In this document: positions 45,740-57,714 of the stretch, piece by piece | How positions within the stretch are numbered: position 1 is the stretch's first letter | How the letters are laid out: each line of letters starts with the position of its first letter | Source: Leptodontidium sp. MPI-SDFR-AT-0119 | Taxonomy: Eukaryota; Ascomycota; Leotiomycetes; Helotiales; Leptodontidiaceae | Assembly (NCBI GenBank): GCA_020726505.1 | Contig: JAHLEZ010000049.1 | Location: 157,238 to 221,237 of the forward strand | Reading direction: 5' to 3' | DNA length: 64,000 nucleotides | The notes under the pieces: model-generated | What the model was told of the DNA's origin: nothing | Seen by the model: only the letters and a program-made list of their open reading frames with translations | Databases searched by the model: none | Made by a program: the position numbers and the translations under genes

Positions 45740-47344
45740 CTTCGTCTTGAACTTCACCCCATATATAGTGGGTTAGTTCCTCGCTGCGCGTTTGTGAGAT
45801 CCTCAAGTCTGACAACGACATTTTGGATTGCACAACAATACTATTTTCCTTCCTTTTTCCTGGAGGTCGTCTGCATAAGATCGGTGTGGCAGATGATGGG
45901 CAGTCATTGCTATGTATGTGAAGACTGGGAGGTGAAAGAGTGCGAATGGATTCAGCGATTCGCACTCCTTCCCCGTCCCGTCCGCCTCTAGCGGTCTCCC
46001 GAACCGTGGGGACAACCCCGGCAATTAACACCCCAGAGTCTTGTCGAGATTGCTGCATGTCGAGGAATAGGGTAGAGAAGGAGTAGAAGAAGAGGAAATC
46101 ATGGTGGATACCCTCCTCAATTCCCAAGGTCGCGGGGGGGGGCTTTCCCAGACCCTGAAATTCAACTTCACTTGCATACCGCCGACCTATGTCTGTGCTT
46201 GGAATGGAAAGGAATCTCGTTCGCGTATTTTAGCAATGATGTGCAACCGCCACGCAAGCGAGACCACTACCGAAATCTAGAAACCGTCCTCCTGTCCCTA
46301 CTACCAAGACTGCTTGGCTTGCTCCCCGAAACGTAACCTTGGCCTAATTCCGCTTCTCTATTTTTAGATTCTGAGTACTACAATTGCGCGTATGTCTGTT
46401 TGATATGGTGCACTTCGGATTGCTCACGTCTCCCAGGGGACTGCTGTTCCCGGCCCTTCCCTGAAAGGAGCGGTGAGGAGGAATATCTTGTTCCACCCCA
46501 CAATTATAGTCTATCATGTTGGTCGTGTATATTCGCTTTTCCCATTCGCTCTCACCTACCTAAGCGCCTTATCTTGTACTCCCACACCAGTTGGTTCTCG
46601 CTCTTGCAACGAATGAGCGAACAATCTCATATCTCGAATGAAAGAGCCTCGAAACAGATCTTCAAATGCGAACCATAATGGCTCTCCGTTGCCCGTCTCA
46701 TATACCCCTTGCCTCCTCAAAGTACTAATCTCTAACAACGTCTATAATATAATCTTGTCTTTTCTCTAAATATATTCCTACGACTCTACTTCCCTCAACA
46801 TTGTGATCTTACTATGGCCGCTATCCCAGGATTACACTCGATGGCCGACCTTCGGTTAGTTAAATAGATCTAGCTTCTTAATTTAGTTAATTCCCTTTGT
46901 GCGGAAGGATTAAGTGAATTTACCGCCCTACCTTAATTAATTGTCTATAGAGATTAATTAAGTAGTAAAAGTTCCCTTCTCGAGGCGATTTCCGGAGTTC
47001 CGTTCTTACAGAAGAATAATCTTTATACACGATTTGTAATAGAAGTCATCTTGCGTAGGGCTTCTAACTCTGAAATCAGAGTTTCTTTAGTTAGTCTTTT
47101 ATATCCCCTAGCTATCTAATACTAATATAATAAGTGCTAAGGAAAGGTTAATCGTTAGTCGATTAGGATCGGCTTTGGCAATTTCGACATAAAGTCTCCT
47201 CCCTTAAAGACTTCATTACCCTCTTTAAGTAAGCTAAAGATACTATAAGACTTTTATTTATTAGTAGGAACGCATTTACTAAAGATATTCTTCGAGTTGA
47301 AATCTTAAGGCTAATACAACTATAACTCACTATCGTTAACCTCC

Positions 47345-47508
47345 TGTCGTACAGGCACGGGCCTACGGCACCATGGCTCTGCTGAGTCAGCAGCCCCTAT
47401 TCTTGTACGGTAGTCAGTTACTCCCTACGAGCCTCCTTTTACAGAATTCAGACAACTTCATCACCACTTTAAGAAGCACCTACTTTATGTCTCCACTTCT
47501 GTACCACA
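47345..47508. repeat. Solo LTR 1 in the dynamin pseudogene
   Basis: 164 bp, TGTCGTACAG...CTGTACCACA (10-bp inverted ends with one mismatch), flanked by CCTCC on both sides (47340-47344 and 47509-47513). No internal element remains, so it is a solo LTR. The start and some internal blocks resemble the LTR of element C. Confidence 0.88.
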
Positions 47509-48077
47509 CCTCCTTAGTTTGATTTACTCGTATAATAAATACTAGACTAAACATAACGTCGAGCTTATTACGAACCTCGTGGCCAAGTATATGGCGAATC
47601 CAAGGAGTATTATCCTCGCTATAGTGTCTACTAAGAACGACTTCTTAAATTAAATTATAAGGAATTAAGCTAAGTAATAATAAACGCAGTAGCTTATACT
47701 AAGCTAGGTTCTTAAAAGGGCTCGAGAAGTAGATCCTTAAAGACTATAAACCCTCGGTGTGATTACGAAGCCAGATTAGCTCGTCCGTGGCAGTAATAGC
47801 GAGAAAATCTTCTTAAGCTTTATAAGAAATAAGCAAGTTGAGTTTGAACTTAGCTAGTATATTATTAGAAACCTCGACTTTAGAGATAAGGACTAAGACA
47901 GAGATGTTGTCGAGACTTAATTCTTGGCCGAGAGTAATTTCTGGTCTCTCCCCGCTACTTATCTTAGAATTATATACTTACGGTAGCGGTTAAGTATCGT
48001 ACTCTTTAAATAAATAAAGGCTAAGCTTCCACGGCTAATCAAGGACATCGAGACGAATATCACGACTTGTCGGCATA

Positions 48078-48247
48078 TGTGACGATTCTAGTACTTTAGG
48101 TGCTGACGTCACGTGTTCAGGGGCTAGTGTTTTAGCTTTGAGGATATAGGGGTCAGCTACAGCTACAGCTGTCCTTCTTCTGTATCTATTGTTCTAAGTA
48201 CGAAGTGTATTGTCTTGAATCTGTCTGTCTTGAGTGCCTCCGTAACA
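48078..48247. repeat. Solo LTR 2 in the dynamin pseudogene
   Basis: 170 bp, TGTGAC...GTAACA, flanked by GCATA on both sides (48073-48077 and 48248-48252). Excision restores the dynamin frame (TCRHNLDKLG). Confidence 0.88.
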
Positions 48248-49419
48248 GCATAACTTGGACAAATTAGGTCCCGCACGTGTAGGTCTAGATAAGTAGAAAA
48301 ACTTTTTAGTCGATTTGAGCGATGATTTCCAGTCGCTTTGTAATACAGTTACTAAAGGTAACTACGAGCACCTATTCTTTGCGAAACAATCCCAGTTCGA
48401 TCGGCGCCTCGCAATAATAATTGCGAATAGGGGAGTCGAATTCGAAGAAGATATTCGAATAGAAAAAGCGCAATAGAAGATCGTTGAAGGTGTAAGTAAG
48501 AGGAAAAACTAACGTACTCGAACAGAGGCTGTGGAGGAAGTGTGCGAGCTACTAAAGAAGAGTCGCGGTCGCGAAATAGGAAGCCCCTAGATTGTTAATA
48601 TATCTACTAACTACTATTAGCTACTAGGTCTCCTTAATCCGCTTCTTATTAGCGAAGTCTTCCGCGAATACAGCCAGCCTTAAGAAGGGTTAATACGCTA
48701 ATATATTAAAGATGTGTGGAATATAACGAAGAGTTTCGTGGAGTAGGGGCTATAATACTTGACTGACACTATAGTTAGCGATGCCCTACTATAGTACTTA
48801 CTTAATCCCCTTATAGACAAGAGGTTAGTTTTGGCAAACACTAAACTTAACTAGCTTATAGTAGTCCACAAGGAACATCTAGAAATTAGAAACTATTACT
48901 TTATAAACAAATATAATACCCTCTAACGAGATTAAACTAATACTAAGACTACTCAGGTTCTTTAAGAGGCATTTGTGCGGCGTCTCTCAATAACTACAGG
49001 GGACATTTCACGCCTCGTCGCACTGCTGCGTGAAAGTACAGAGGTTAATATAGATCTTATTGCGGCCGAATCGACTTTTAATGCGATAGAGGCATTCTAT
49101 AAGGTACATAAATGCTCTATGCCCCCTTCTTTATTTATCTAACCGCCTTTAAAACAGGTCGTAATAAAGTTGTTTATTAATAATGTGCTAAACCTAGTTA
49201 TCCGCGCGATTATTACTTTACGCCTTTTATTTATGTTTTGTCTAAAGTTAATCTTTGCGATAGACCTTAAACTCGTAAAGGATATCGCATCGGAGACAAA
49301 AAACAAGAGATTGCGGCGAGAAGAAATCAACGATAAGCTCAAAGCTTTAGAAGTAGGAAATAACCTTTATAAGTAGTATACCTTACGTGTAACTTCTGGT
49401 TAATTTGTCTTAACCTCGA

Positions 49420-50700
49420 CTGAGCTTGCCACTAATAAGTATAGTGTTACCAATTCTCAGGCAGGCGAGATCTTTTGATTCTTTGACCTCGACCTCGTCA
49501 ATGATTAGTGTTAAAGAGGCGGAAGAAACTCCAGTTGCCGAAGAGTCAGACTCTGATGCACATCCATGACCCTTCCGCTAACAGCAAGCGGTTCATCATA
49601 TACCAGAAAGTGCTATCTTTGAAGACCTGTTTTCATTTGCGGCGACCGCTATATAGATTGTAAATTCCATAATTGTCAAATCCAAGAGACTCCAATCTTC
49701 GAGCCTTGAGATAATTTAGTTGAAAGTTGATCGACATGCAATTGCACAATTCCTAAGGTGAATCATAATACGACATGCTTCTCCTTTAAATTACTAATAG
49801 CGACTTCTTCCTATGCGAACGAGATACAAATGAGTCCCCTTTGAGTGGTCCGCAGTTGGAAAGTAAGCTTATTTGAGTCTTAGGAGTAGTCTAATTTGAG
49901 TTCCGCTGCGGTGGGAATATCCTCTATCTTAATAATATGATTGTCCTAGTATAACCTAATACTATCATTAATTTGTGCAACGGATAGACATCCCGAAAGA
50001 GCATAAAGAATATCAAAAGTGAGAGATAGTGTACTTAGCTCTAAATGAAGTGACGGTGTTATTAAGGAAACTAATTAGCTAAATGGCAGCTCCTTATCTT
50101 TAATAGTAAGAAGAGAAATATGATTTGCGATAAGTGCATACTCCGTCTTTAAGTCGCTTTCGTTAATGAGATTAAGTTGCGAAGGCGAGCTTGGCGGAGT
50201 TAAAGGCAGTGCTATGTATTGGAAGGGATCTTTGATTAGATACTTGTGAATAGATCGTGACTGAGATTGGACTGGAGATATGAAAGCTTGGCCTAAAGGT
50301 ATAGCAGAAATGCCTGAGGATGACTAAGATGCGAGTAGTAATAAGATACTCTCATTAAGATAATAGTATCTTTTCTTCCTCTTTAATCTCGATGCCCTTT
50401 AGATCTTATTATTTATTATCTCTTTTAATAGTATAAAAAGGCGACCGAGCTCCTCGTACTAGTTTGCTAGAACGTTCATCTAGTTTGGCAAGATCTAGTT
50501 AGCGTAAAGCCAGCCGTGGGTCCGGGGTATATAAAAGCCGCTGTGGAGGGAGAAGAATAGATTATATAGGTAGTAAGTACTCTTACTTAAGTAGATAAAT
50601 CTTAGTCGCTGTTGGCTTAGATGAATCTCATAAAAGAAGAGGAGCTGTATCTTTGCGTGAACTTTCTAATGTAATATTAATAAAGAGGCAGGCATAGGGA
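49420..50700. other. AT-rich stretch, no gene recognised
   Basis: RIP-like composition downstream of the dynamin relic. No conserved frame found. Confidence 0.45.
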
Positions 50701-50701
50701 T

Positions 50702-51700
50702 TTAGAATAGCTTTACCTTAATACTCTTAAAGAGCCGATAATCCCTGTGTCTTGCTGCGCAAACGAGCTTAGAAGTTATAGAGTAGTATCGGCCTAATTT
50801 CCTAATTGCTTTTAGTAAGTATGCCTTTAAACTTAGCTTGATTATCGAAGTTTGAAGAGCTCGACTGAGATTAGTAGCTAAGGAGAATGCGTGAGCCTGC
50901 TTTACGATTTCCCCTACTACTTCTACTACTCCCTTCACTTTGATGATTTCCACATTCAGATTAGTTATACTCTTAAGACTAGCAAATAGGCTTTATAGAT
51001 CTTCTACCTTACGCCTGCTTTCTTAAAGTGTCTTTATTACTTTAATCGATCGACTATAAATCGCATCATGCAGCTGTTTAATGAGGGGTCGTTTTCTAGC
51101 CGTCTTTCTTGTAAGTTTTGCGTGACGCGATCGTAAACGGGATAGAATTCGATTAAGGTCGAGGCTAATAACTTCTCGAAAGGCTTCCGCCGTATCTTCT
51201 GATTTCGAGCGCACTAAACTGTAAATTAGCGAGTGTTGAAAGAAGATTAAGAAGCTAACCTCGCTGTGCAATATGCTTTAAGACTCTCACAAGCCTAACA
51301 AACCTCGCCGTAACTAATAAGAGGTCTCCCGTATTTGCTGCTACTCGTATTGTGATTTCTTTCCTATTACGGTTTTCTTTTACGTAAACGGCTATAACCT
51401 TAAGATTATTGTTTAAAGTAGTAAAGAGGAATACTAAGTTATACGCAATCTCTTTTTCCCGCGTAACACTTAGTTAAACGGGTTGAGTTAATCCTTAAGT
51501 TAATAAGATTCTCTCTCGGTATTTTAGGGAGCTCGTTTAGCTATCGGAGGTTGCTAATGGATTACTATAATTGCGCGCGGGTGATCTCGCTTCTTTATAG
51601 TGTCTTTATGTTTGTTTCGTCTTTTTCTGCTTTTTCTTCTTAGGCGGCTTGCTAAGTGCGGGCTGGCGGAGCAAAGAGTAATAGTCATAATCGCCTAAGA
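50702..51700 (-). pseudogene. RIP-mutated gene of unknown family
   Basis: One minus-strand frame stays coding-like for about 330 codons if TAA/TAG are read as mutated Gln or Trp. The two open pieces, 51023-51271 (SLDLNRILSRLRSRHAKLTR) and 50702-50953 (VVEVVGEIVKQAHAFSLATN), are in the same frame and separated only by two TAA codons. Upstream in frame are KDQ-type stretches such as SSLLLxTIILRLxPFT. The protein is helical, rich in Arg and Lys, and has no motif I can name. The frame consistency argues it was a real gene before RIP. Confidence 0.5.
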
Positions 51701-52886
51701 ATTTAATGTCTTTAGAGGGTCTCGCTATTAAGTTAATTAGAAAGGATGTGGAAGTACAAGATAAATAGTGGCCATAAGGCGGCGATTACGAGTGGTTTAG
51801 TAGCTAGAGCTAAGATGGCAGTAGGTGTTACGATAGGCGTCGTGTTAACTGGCGCTCTTAAGGGGGTAGTTAGTGGGGCCTGCCCCTCCTGCGGTATCGG
51901 TATTCGCGCCTTAGTTAGCCCCACTAAGCTGACATCGCTAGTTAGGAAACCGTTTAGTAACCTTACCCCTCTCCTTATTCTATTACTAACTTTATATATA
52001 GCTTACTAGATTAATTTAACCTCTAAGTCTTAGACAACTATTATCATAATGGATCCCTAGGGCGCAAGAATCTAAGCCAATTGCAAAATCATTTGGGCCG
52101 AGGGGGACTACGACCTCGACCTTAAGATTAATAATTAGGTGGAATATACATGCGTTGTTAAGAGGAACCTTGGGACAAGCTTCGGACCGCTATTAATAAT
52201 AATTAGATTATGTAACTTGGCAAAGTAAGCTTGGAGAGAGCGGGATAAAATGCTATGTGTATGGGTTAAGCAAATATAAAGCGGATAGCCGATAATTTCA
52301 TTCCCGATTGACGAGGCAGGACATCTGATTGAAATTGATAATGCTGGGGATTCGTTTCTGGGCAATATTATTACCCCGCCAGTAAAATGAGAGGATATGT
52401 AGAGATTAGAAACCTGGCAAGCTTTGGGAGGCAAGGTGTGAGATGGGATCAAACTTGAATTCCAAATAATGCCCTGGACCTCACCACGTAAATAAGCTCT
52501 GTTGCCGGTTGCCGGTTCATGTTATAGAGAACAAGAAATGTCAAGTCGTTTGTTGATTTGAAAGGCCCGATCCATTTCCCTTACCCGACCCCCAAACGGT
52601 CTGCTTAAGGGCTGGCTTGGATCGAAAGAATTGCGACGCCTCTCACTCGGTCTCGTTTATGTATGGACAGAAAGCAACGACATTAAGATTTGATTAGAGT
52701 AATTTCCCCCTTTGACCTCCAGCCCGTTGAAAATCGTAAACAAATATCCAGATATTACTCGACTAAATTTCAAGAACAAGGCCTCACGCACGTTATATCA
52801 CGACTTCCACACGTATACAAAGCTTACCACAGAATGATGACTTCAAGAATGAAGGTTAGGTTCTCATAGTAGCTGTACAATACTCC
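51701..52886. other. Stretch without a supported gene
   Basis: Contains overlapping frames on opposite strands (51733-51924 and 51746-52009) and a minus frame (52135-52452) without motifs. Base composition rises to normal GC from about 52050. Confidence 0.4.
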
Positions 52887-55180
52887 TTATCTGCCACCTT
52901 TTTGGAGAATGAACTCAGAGGCCCCCTCGGACGTCGCATATGCGAACGACTGCACGATAGCCCTGGGCATGATCGGGAAGACACTAGCATCTACAACCCT
53001 CAACTCTTTGGCTCTAAATACTATGAACTTCTCATCTACAACCCCCCCTTTCTTCCTCAGCAATATTGCACACGTACTAGCAGGGTAGTACTTACTCTGG
53101 AGATTGAACTTGATCCACCCGCCTATATTCTTTTTGGTCAACTTATAATATCCCGGTTGATACACTATGCCGTTTCCTTTTAGTAGGTCGCTTATTGGGG
53201 TAGTTCGAGCCACTGTCTACATGTGTAAAGTCTTACTGAGAACCTGGACAGTGTGACAAATTTCTACTCTACTACTCGAGTACTACTCTAGAGTAGTAGA
53301 GTAGAGTAGAGTAGAATTAGAGTAGTCACTTTTTCGACTACTCTAGAGTAGTAGAGTAGTAGAGTTATTTTAAAAGAACGTTTAAATTTTAATATAAATA
53401 TTAAATTATTATTATAAACTAAGCTAATAGTAATAATAATTAATAAGAATAATTTACTTATAAATCGCTCAGTCGTAAAGTTATTAAATATCTGAACTTA
53501 AGTAAGCGTTTATACTAAAGGTTTAAACGAGATAAGCCGCGATTAAGCTACTTTAGGTAAAGCTCCCGCGCATTAGTCTCATTTAGGTTAGATTTTAGTC
53601 CTATGATTACTACTCGAGTACTACTCTAGAGTAGTAGAGTAGAGTAGAGTAGAGTTAGAGTAGTATAATATTTATACTAGAGTAGAGTAGAGTAGCGCTC
53701 ACTACTCTACTCTACTCTACTCATTTATCACACTGAACCTGGAGATCAAATAAATGGAGAGAGATGTCTAGGAATGAATTGGGGGTACGCAGCTAGGTCT
53801 ACTGATTTAATGTGAACTGATCCTCTTAAGAAGGGGTGCTCGAGAACTCCAAGCATTGAGAAGAAATTCCGGGTTAAGGAAGTAGTGAAAAGTTTCGTAG
53901 TATCGTTAACGAATTGCGGACTAATTCTATCGCTAACTGTAAGTTCTTGAGTAACCACTTCGTCGTGGAAGTACTTCAAAAGTATTTTGTATTGTACTTC
54001 GAGACCAAGAGACATGCCTGAAAATCTTGTAGGTGCCTTAAGATCACAGCCGATTTGCAAGCATAAAAGCAGACCAGAGCTGGTACCTATTGTAGACAGC
54101 GGCCATATTGCATTTCCCAGGTATTGCTCATAGTCTACCTTAAAATATGCGGGGTCCATGAAGTTATCGAGCGTTATAATCCCTAGAATAACTTCGTAAC
54201 TAGGAATTCGATAGCGCCGAATCATGGGATTCTTCACCAAATGCAAGGAAACTTACCCTATAGGAACGTAATATCATCTTGTAAATTCTCTCCAACATTT
54301 TAGTTTTTAATAACCACTTTGATGCCGTGCCTTTTCAATATGTCTAGATTGCCAATCCCTGAGAGCTCGAGGACCTGGGGAGATCCGATTGACCCCACGC
54401 TCAGGATCACCTCTTTTTTAGCCTGCGCCTAAGACACAGCTCCGTCTGCTAAGTATTGAACTCCAGTTGCCGCGTTAGATTTTCCGAAAAGGACCTTCTC
54501 AACTAAAGCACTTATAGTCACCTTCAATTTCAAGCGTTTTGCTACTGGCAGGTAGTACCCGGTCGCCGCGTAACTTCAAGTCCTAGAACTTAGATTAAAA
54601 TTGATTAAATTCGTATAGCCTTCAAGTGCAAGTCCGTTTTGAGGATCCGACTTAAGATTTAAACCGAGGTTTTTATAAGTCCTCGGCTAAGCTTTATTTA
54701 GTAGCCCGTAGATATCTGGGAAAGTATTAAATATCGGACCTTTATTGCTATAGATCTTTGTGAGGATTGGCTCGGTTTGGAGGTCTTCCTTGACCTGGCC
54801 CAAAGATGCAATATACGATTCAGACTTCTTAAAAAATAGCAGGTGCGAGTTCCATGACCAATTAGAATTTCCTAGTTCTCCCCAGTTGTTACTATCTTGT
54901 TGCGAAGGATGTGTCCAGAACATGAAGTTAATGGCACTTGAGCTTCCAAGTTGTTTTCCGCGAGGGTGAGCAACTACTTGTCCGCTTGCATGGACCTTTT
55001 GGAATCATCATTTGATGTTCAACGAGAAGAGACAGACCATTACAAGCTCACCTGCGGCACTGTCTTGTAGTTCCAGTCATGTTCGGAATTGCCATACATT
55101 CCCGTGTACAAGCCTGGAGCCAGAACATCCGTATCGTTCGAGTGGTCTTTCCTACAACGATTTGGACGCTGCCACGAGAT
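52887..55180 (-). pseudogene. GMC oxidoreductase pseudogene
   Basis: Minus-strand fragments in order: LAPGLYTGMYGNSEHDWNYK, a 56-nt intron (54996-55051, GTGAGC...AAAAG), QVVAHPRGKQLGSSSAINFM, NNWGELGNSNWSWN, VTISALVEKVLFG, VILSVGSIGSPQVLELSGIG, NVGENLQDDI, and the C-terminal GWIKFNLQSKYYPASTCA ... VVDASVFPIMPR. These define a flavin-dependent glucose-methanol-choline oxidase or dehydrogenase. The catalytic His of HPVGTCAM reads Tyr (YPASTCA). The N-terminal dinucleotide-binding segment (about 60 aa) is absent. There are TAG stops at Trp positions, a 4-base ATTT duplication near 53752, and a 487-bp MITE at 53249-53735. It carries both RIP-type and indel damage. A complete member would be about 600 aa. 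Confidence 0.85.
53249..53735. mobile_element. hAT-type MITE in the GMC pseudogene
   Basis: 487-bp insertion with inverted ends CAGTGTGACAAAT and ATTTATCACACTG (13 bp, one mismatch) and a perfect 8-bp target duplication AACCTGGA (53241-53248 and 53736-53743). The 8-bp duplication and CAG-type ends indicate the hAT superfamily. No transposase. The subterminal regions are packed with GAGTA/TACTC motifs, up to five in a row near each end, the arrangement hAT transposases bind. Precise removal rejoins the GMC exon (HLFDLQVLSK). Confidence 0.92.
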
Positions 55181-55199
55181 TATGACCAACTCTGAAGGT

Positions 55200-55823
55200 G
55201 ATTACCCACCACTCTTCATTCATAGAAGGGCGGCGATTATACGATTGGCGCTATAGTGAACTCGGTACATAAATTATACGGCATATTTTACATATCTAGA
55301 TTTTAGTTCTAGGGGCTTGAGTTGTGGTCATTATGAACTACATATAAAGTCACAGCTCTTATATATTGCGTGAAAATATGTCGCAGTCCGATGCTTACAT
55401 CACTTTCAAAATCGCAATAGGAAGGCTAGTGAGGACTTCAGCGCGTCTAAAGGTCGGTTATGCAGTGCTTTTTGTCCTGTAAAGTATAGTATTGCTAAAT
55501 TTTAACCTCTATATACATACCAATGTCGCCTAGCTTATTATATGAATTTATATATAATCTATTTTCTCTATCATGACTGGGTTAATATCTGGCTTTGAAA
55601 AAATCCATCACAGCATCGATAATTCCTAACTATGTTTAGAAATACTAGGATATTATGATTAAGAAATTAAATAATTGATAGTATCATTTCTGTTATTAGA
55701 CATTAATATTATATGTGCCATTAGACATGAAATTACCAGATTACACGCTTGCCAAAGACGATATTACGCATATTGTAGAGCACATCAACCCAGTGCTAGA
55801 CTCGATAGCTGCGAATCTACTCT
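55200..55823. other. AT-rich intergenic stretch
   Basis: No conserved frame. It lies between the truncated 5' end of the GMC relic and the 3' end of the lectin-like gene; both are on the minus strand. Confidence 0.45.
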
Positions 55824-57710
55824 TCAAAGCCCCCAATCAGGCTGCTCATCATATATGATCGGTGTCAGATAGCTATATTGAGGAAAAGATGTAAAGACCC
55901 AATTGGCTAACCCTGTTATATTCCATATACTCCTACCCATCTGCACTGCATTAGCAACAGGCACCCACCTACCATAATCATATTTGGTCCTATCTCTGTA
56001 GATGTCCTTAGACCCAAGATAAAAGAGCTATAAATAATCAGTTTGTATAATGGAGTGGATTTAGGGGAATGAAATGAAAATACCTGGATTCTCTCCCCAG
56101 TCTCTTCGTTGGTACTATAGTAATCTGTGGAACTGTCGATCTTGAAACTCGTATTCGTCCAGACGTTCCAACAAGTAGCTGCTATGAGAGTGTTTGGGTA
56201 TTGATATGGCGAGGGTACGTTTTGAATATGAATGTTGTCTTTGTTGATTACAGGGATTTGATGGGTCTCTGAATACCCTGGATACTCTATTTGGTACATT
56301 TGGTGATCGCCACTGATAAACCAGACACGGGTTGATGTGGTGCCGTTGTAGATGGTGGGTATGATAGATGCCATTTTGGTGACAGCGTTCCCTTCTAATT
56401 TCAGAATTTGTTCCACTATTGAGCTTGTTAGACCAATTCGTTGAGACAGGCATGGCGTCCAAATTTTGACTACAATCTCGAAAAAGGCCAATGGCAGCCC
56501 ATTATTTGATATGCTTTCAGGATTACCCATAGAGAATGAAAACAGAGACAACTTGATGCGAGGAAAGCAAACAGTAAGTGGTAGAAGAAAGAATTTAACA
56601 CACCTAGGCTCCATCCATCATAGAGATCCCACATGATTGTGGAAATTCCTGAGCTGTTATCCACAAAGGATATACGAATCTCGGCATAGAGAGTTGCAGA
56701 AATTGTCCACTCTACAGCTGCCGCTGTCAGTGCAACTCTGGTGTTACGAAAAGCTATGTTGGGCAAAACGGTTTCATTCAACCCCAATTGGGGTAGTGAC
56801 TCTCCATTTGACCGCCACGGCCAACCTCTCGTTAGCTCAGCCATAGTATAATTTAACAGGTTTAGGGATTCCGTCAAAAAGTACACTTTTATGCCGAGAG
56901 AGGGGAGGTATACAGCGGCAAGAGAGCTCGTACCGCTGACGAGTTGCTGGACTGGAGATTGGGTCACGGAAAGTGGGGTTGTGAAGTTGGTGGAGATGGT
57001 GATAGCTGCCTCTATAAGGGCGTCGTAGGGCTTTTGAACTGAAACGTAATAGAAGTATATTCTCTGGTAGCGGAATCTTCATTAGTGCCTCGTTCAAGCC
57101 GCAAGGAACTTTATACTGACGATTATGGCACCGCTCAAATCGGACATGCAAACAGCAGTCAGACTCGTCCCACTTAGAGGCTCCATATTTGCAGCAAGAC
57201 CCAACTTCATTGGCGGAAAGTAAGGCACTGAAGTGTTGTTCCAGTTGCGATTACTCAGACTCCCTTGGAGATAAATTTCCGATGTATTCAATTGATACAG
57301 AACGAAAGTCCCTGCATCGCATTCGGCCGCTGTTAGCGCGATGACCGACGGATTCTTGGGATCATGAATCATGTTCTTCAACTTCTTCCTCATTTCTGCT
57401 TCTTTCTTCCCCAAGACACCACCAAGCGAACCCGCAAGAGCTAAACCCACGATAAGGGCACCCAAACAGAGCCTCTTCCTCCAAGACCACCATCGTCGTT
57501 TTGTAGACCTTTCTAGAGGATCTGGGCGTATTGAATATGGTGGTGGCGGCTCTGCTTGACTGATCGATGGAGGTTTGAGATCATCCAGCGGGATTGCTCC
57601 ATCTTGATAATGTGGGGGATGTTCCAGAGTTCGCGGCTTGAAATGTCAGTTCAGTAAGATCTGGGTTTTGATACGATGAAAGAGTAGTTTACCCCATCGA
57701 TGCTTGCCAT
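55824..57710 (-). CDS. Membrane-anchored lectin-like beta-propeller protein
   Basis: Five exons, about 502 aa: 57710-57693 (MASIDG), 57636-57121, 57063-56604, about 56394-56084, and 56027-55824. Introns of 56, 57 and 56 nt are well supported (for example 57637-57692 GTAAAC...CTGAC...CAAG). The exon 3/4 junction is less certain; GTGTGT at 56603 to TTAG at 56395 keeps the frame but gives 209 nt. A Pro-rich cytosolic tail ends in KRRWWSWRKR, followed by one membrane helix (about residues 61-80, LGALIVGLALAGSLGGVLG), so it is a type II membrane protein. The ectodomain has repeated blade-like segments (LYQLNTSEIYLQG, IKVYFLTESLNLLNY, RISFVDNSSGISTI, TRVWFISGDHQMYQIEY, LFYLGSKDIYRD) as in fungal fucose-type lectins, with many Asn-Xaa-Ser/Thr sites. 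No stops or frameshifts. Lectin function is inferred from the pattern only. Confidence 0.7.
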
Positions 57711-57714
57711 CACG

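Larger units (their letters stand above)
43700..46813. other. Gene-poor stretch with normal base composition
   Basis: Many overlapping short frames on both strands but none with recognisable motifs. The stretch holds two local tandem repeats (44338-44556 and 45411-45739). It may contain untranslated or spliced parts of genes I cannot see. Confidence 0.4.
46814..49376 (+). pseudogene. RIP-killed dynamin-like GTPase with two solo LTR insertions
   Basis: It starts at ATG 46814 (MAAIPGLHSMADLRLVK). Treating TAG/TAA as mutated codons, the frame gives a full fungal dynamin: the G1 P-loop position at 46946-46972 (YRDxLSSKSSLLEAIS, normally GDQSSGKSS), a G3 region LTIVNL broken by a solo LTR at 47345, YMANPRSIILAIVS, and an intact G4 TKPD (47765-47776). 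The helical stalk (SRGREIG, LLNPLLISEVFREYSQP) is split by a second solo LTR at 48078. The GED-like end (FINNVLNLVIRAII, KNKRLRREEINDKLKAL) stops near 49376. Removing each LTR plus one TSD restores the frame across the junction. One further frame change lies between 47100 and 47260. Dynamins are membrane-remodelling GTPases; this copy is dead. About 730 aa, normal for the family. Confidence 0.88.

Noticed and set aside
45359..45991. Plus-strand 210-aa frame as a gene.
   Set aside because: It is created by the ~165-bp tandem duplication, which keeps the frame open by repeating the same sequence; no motif.
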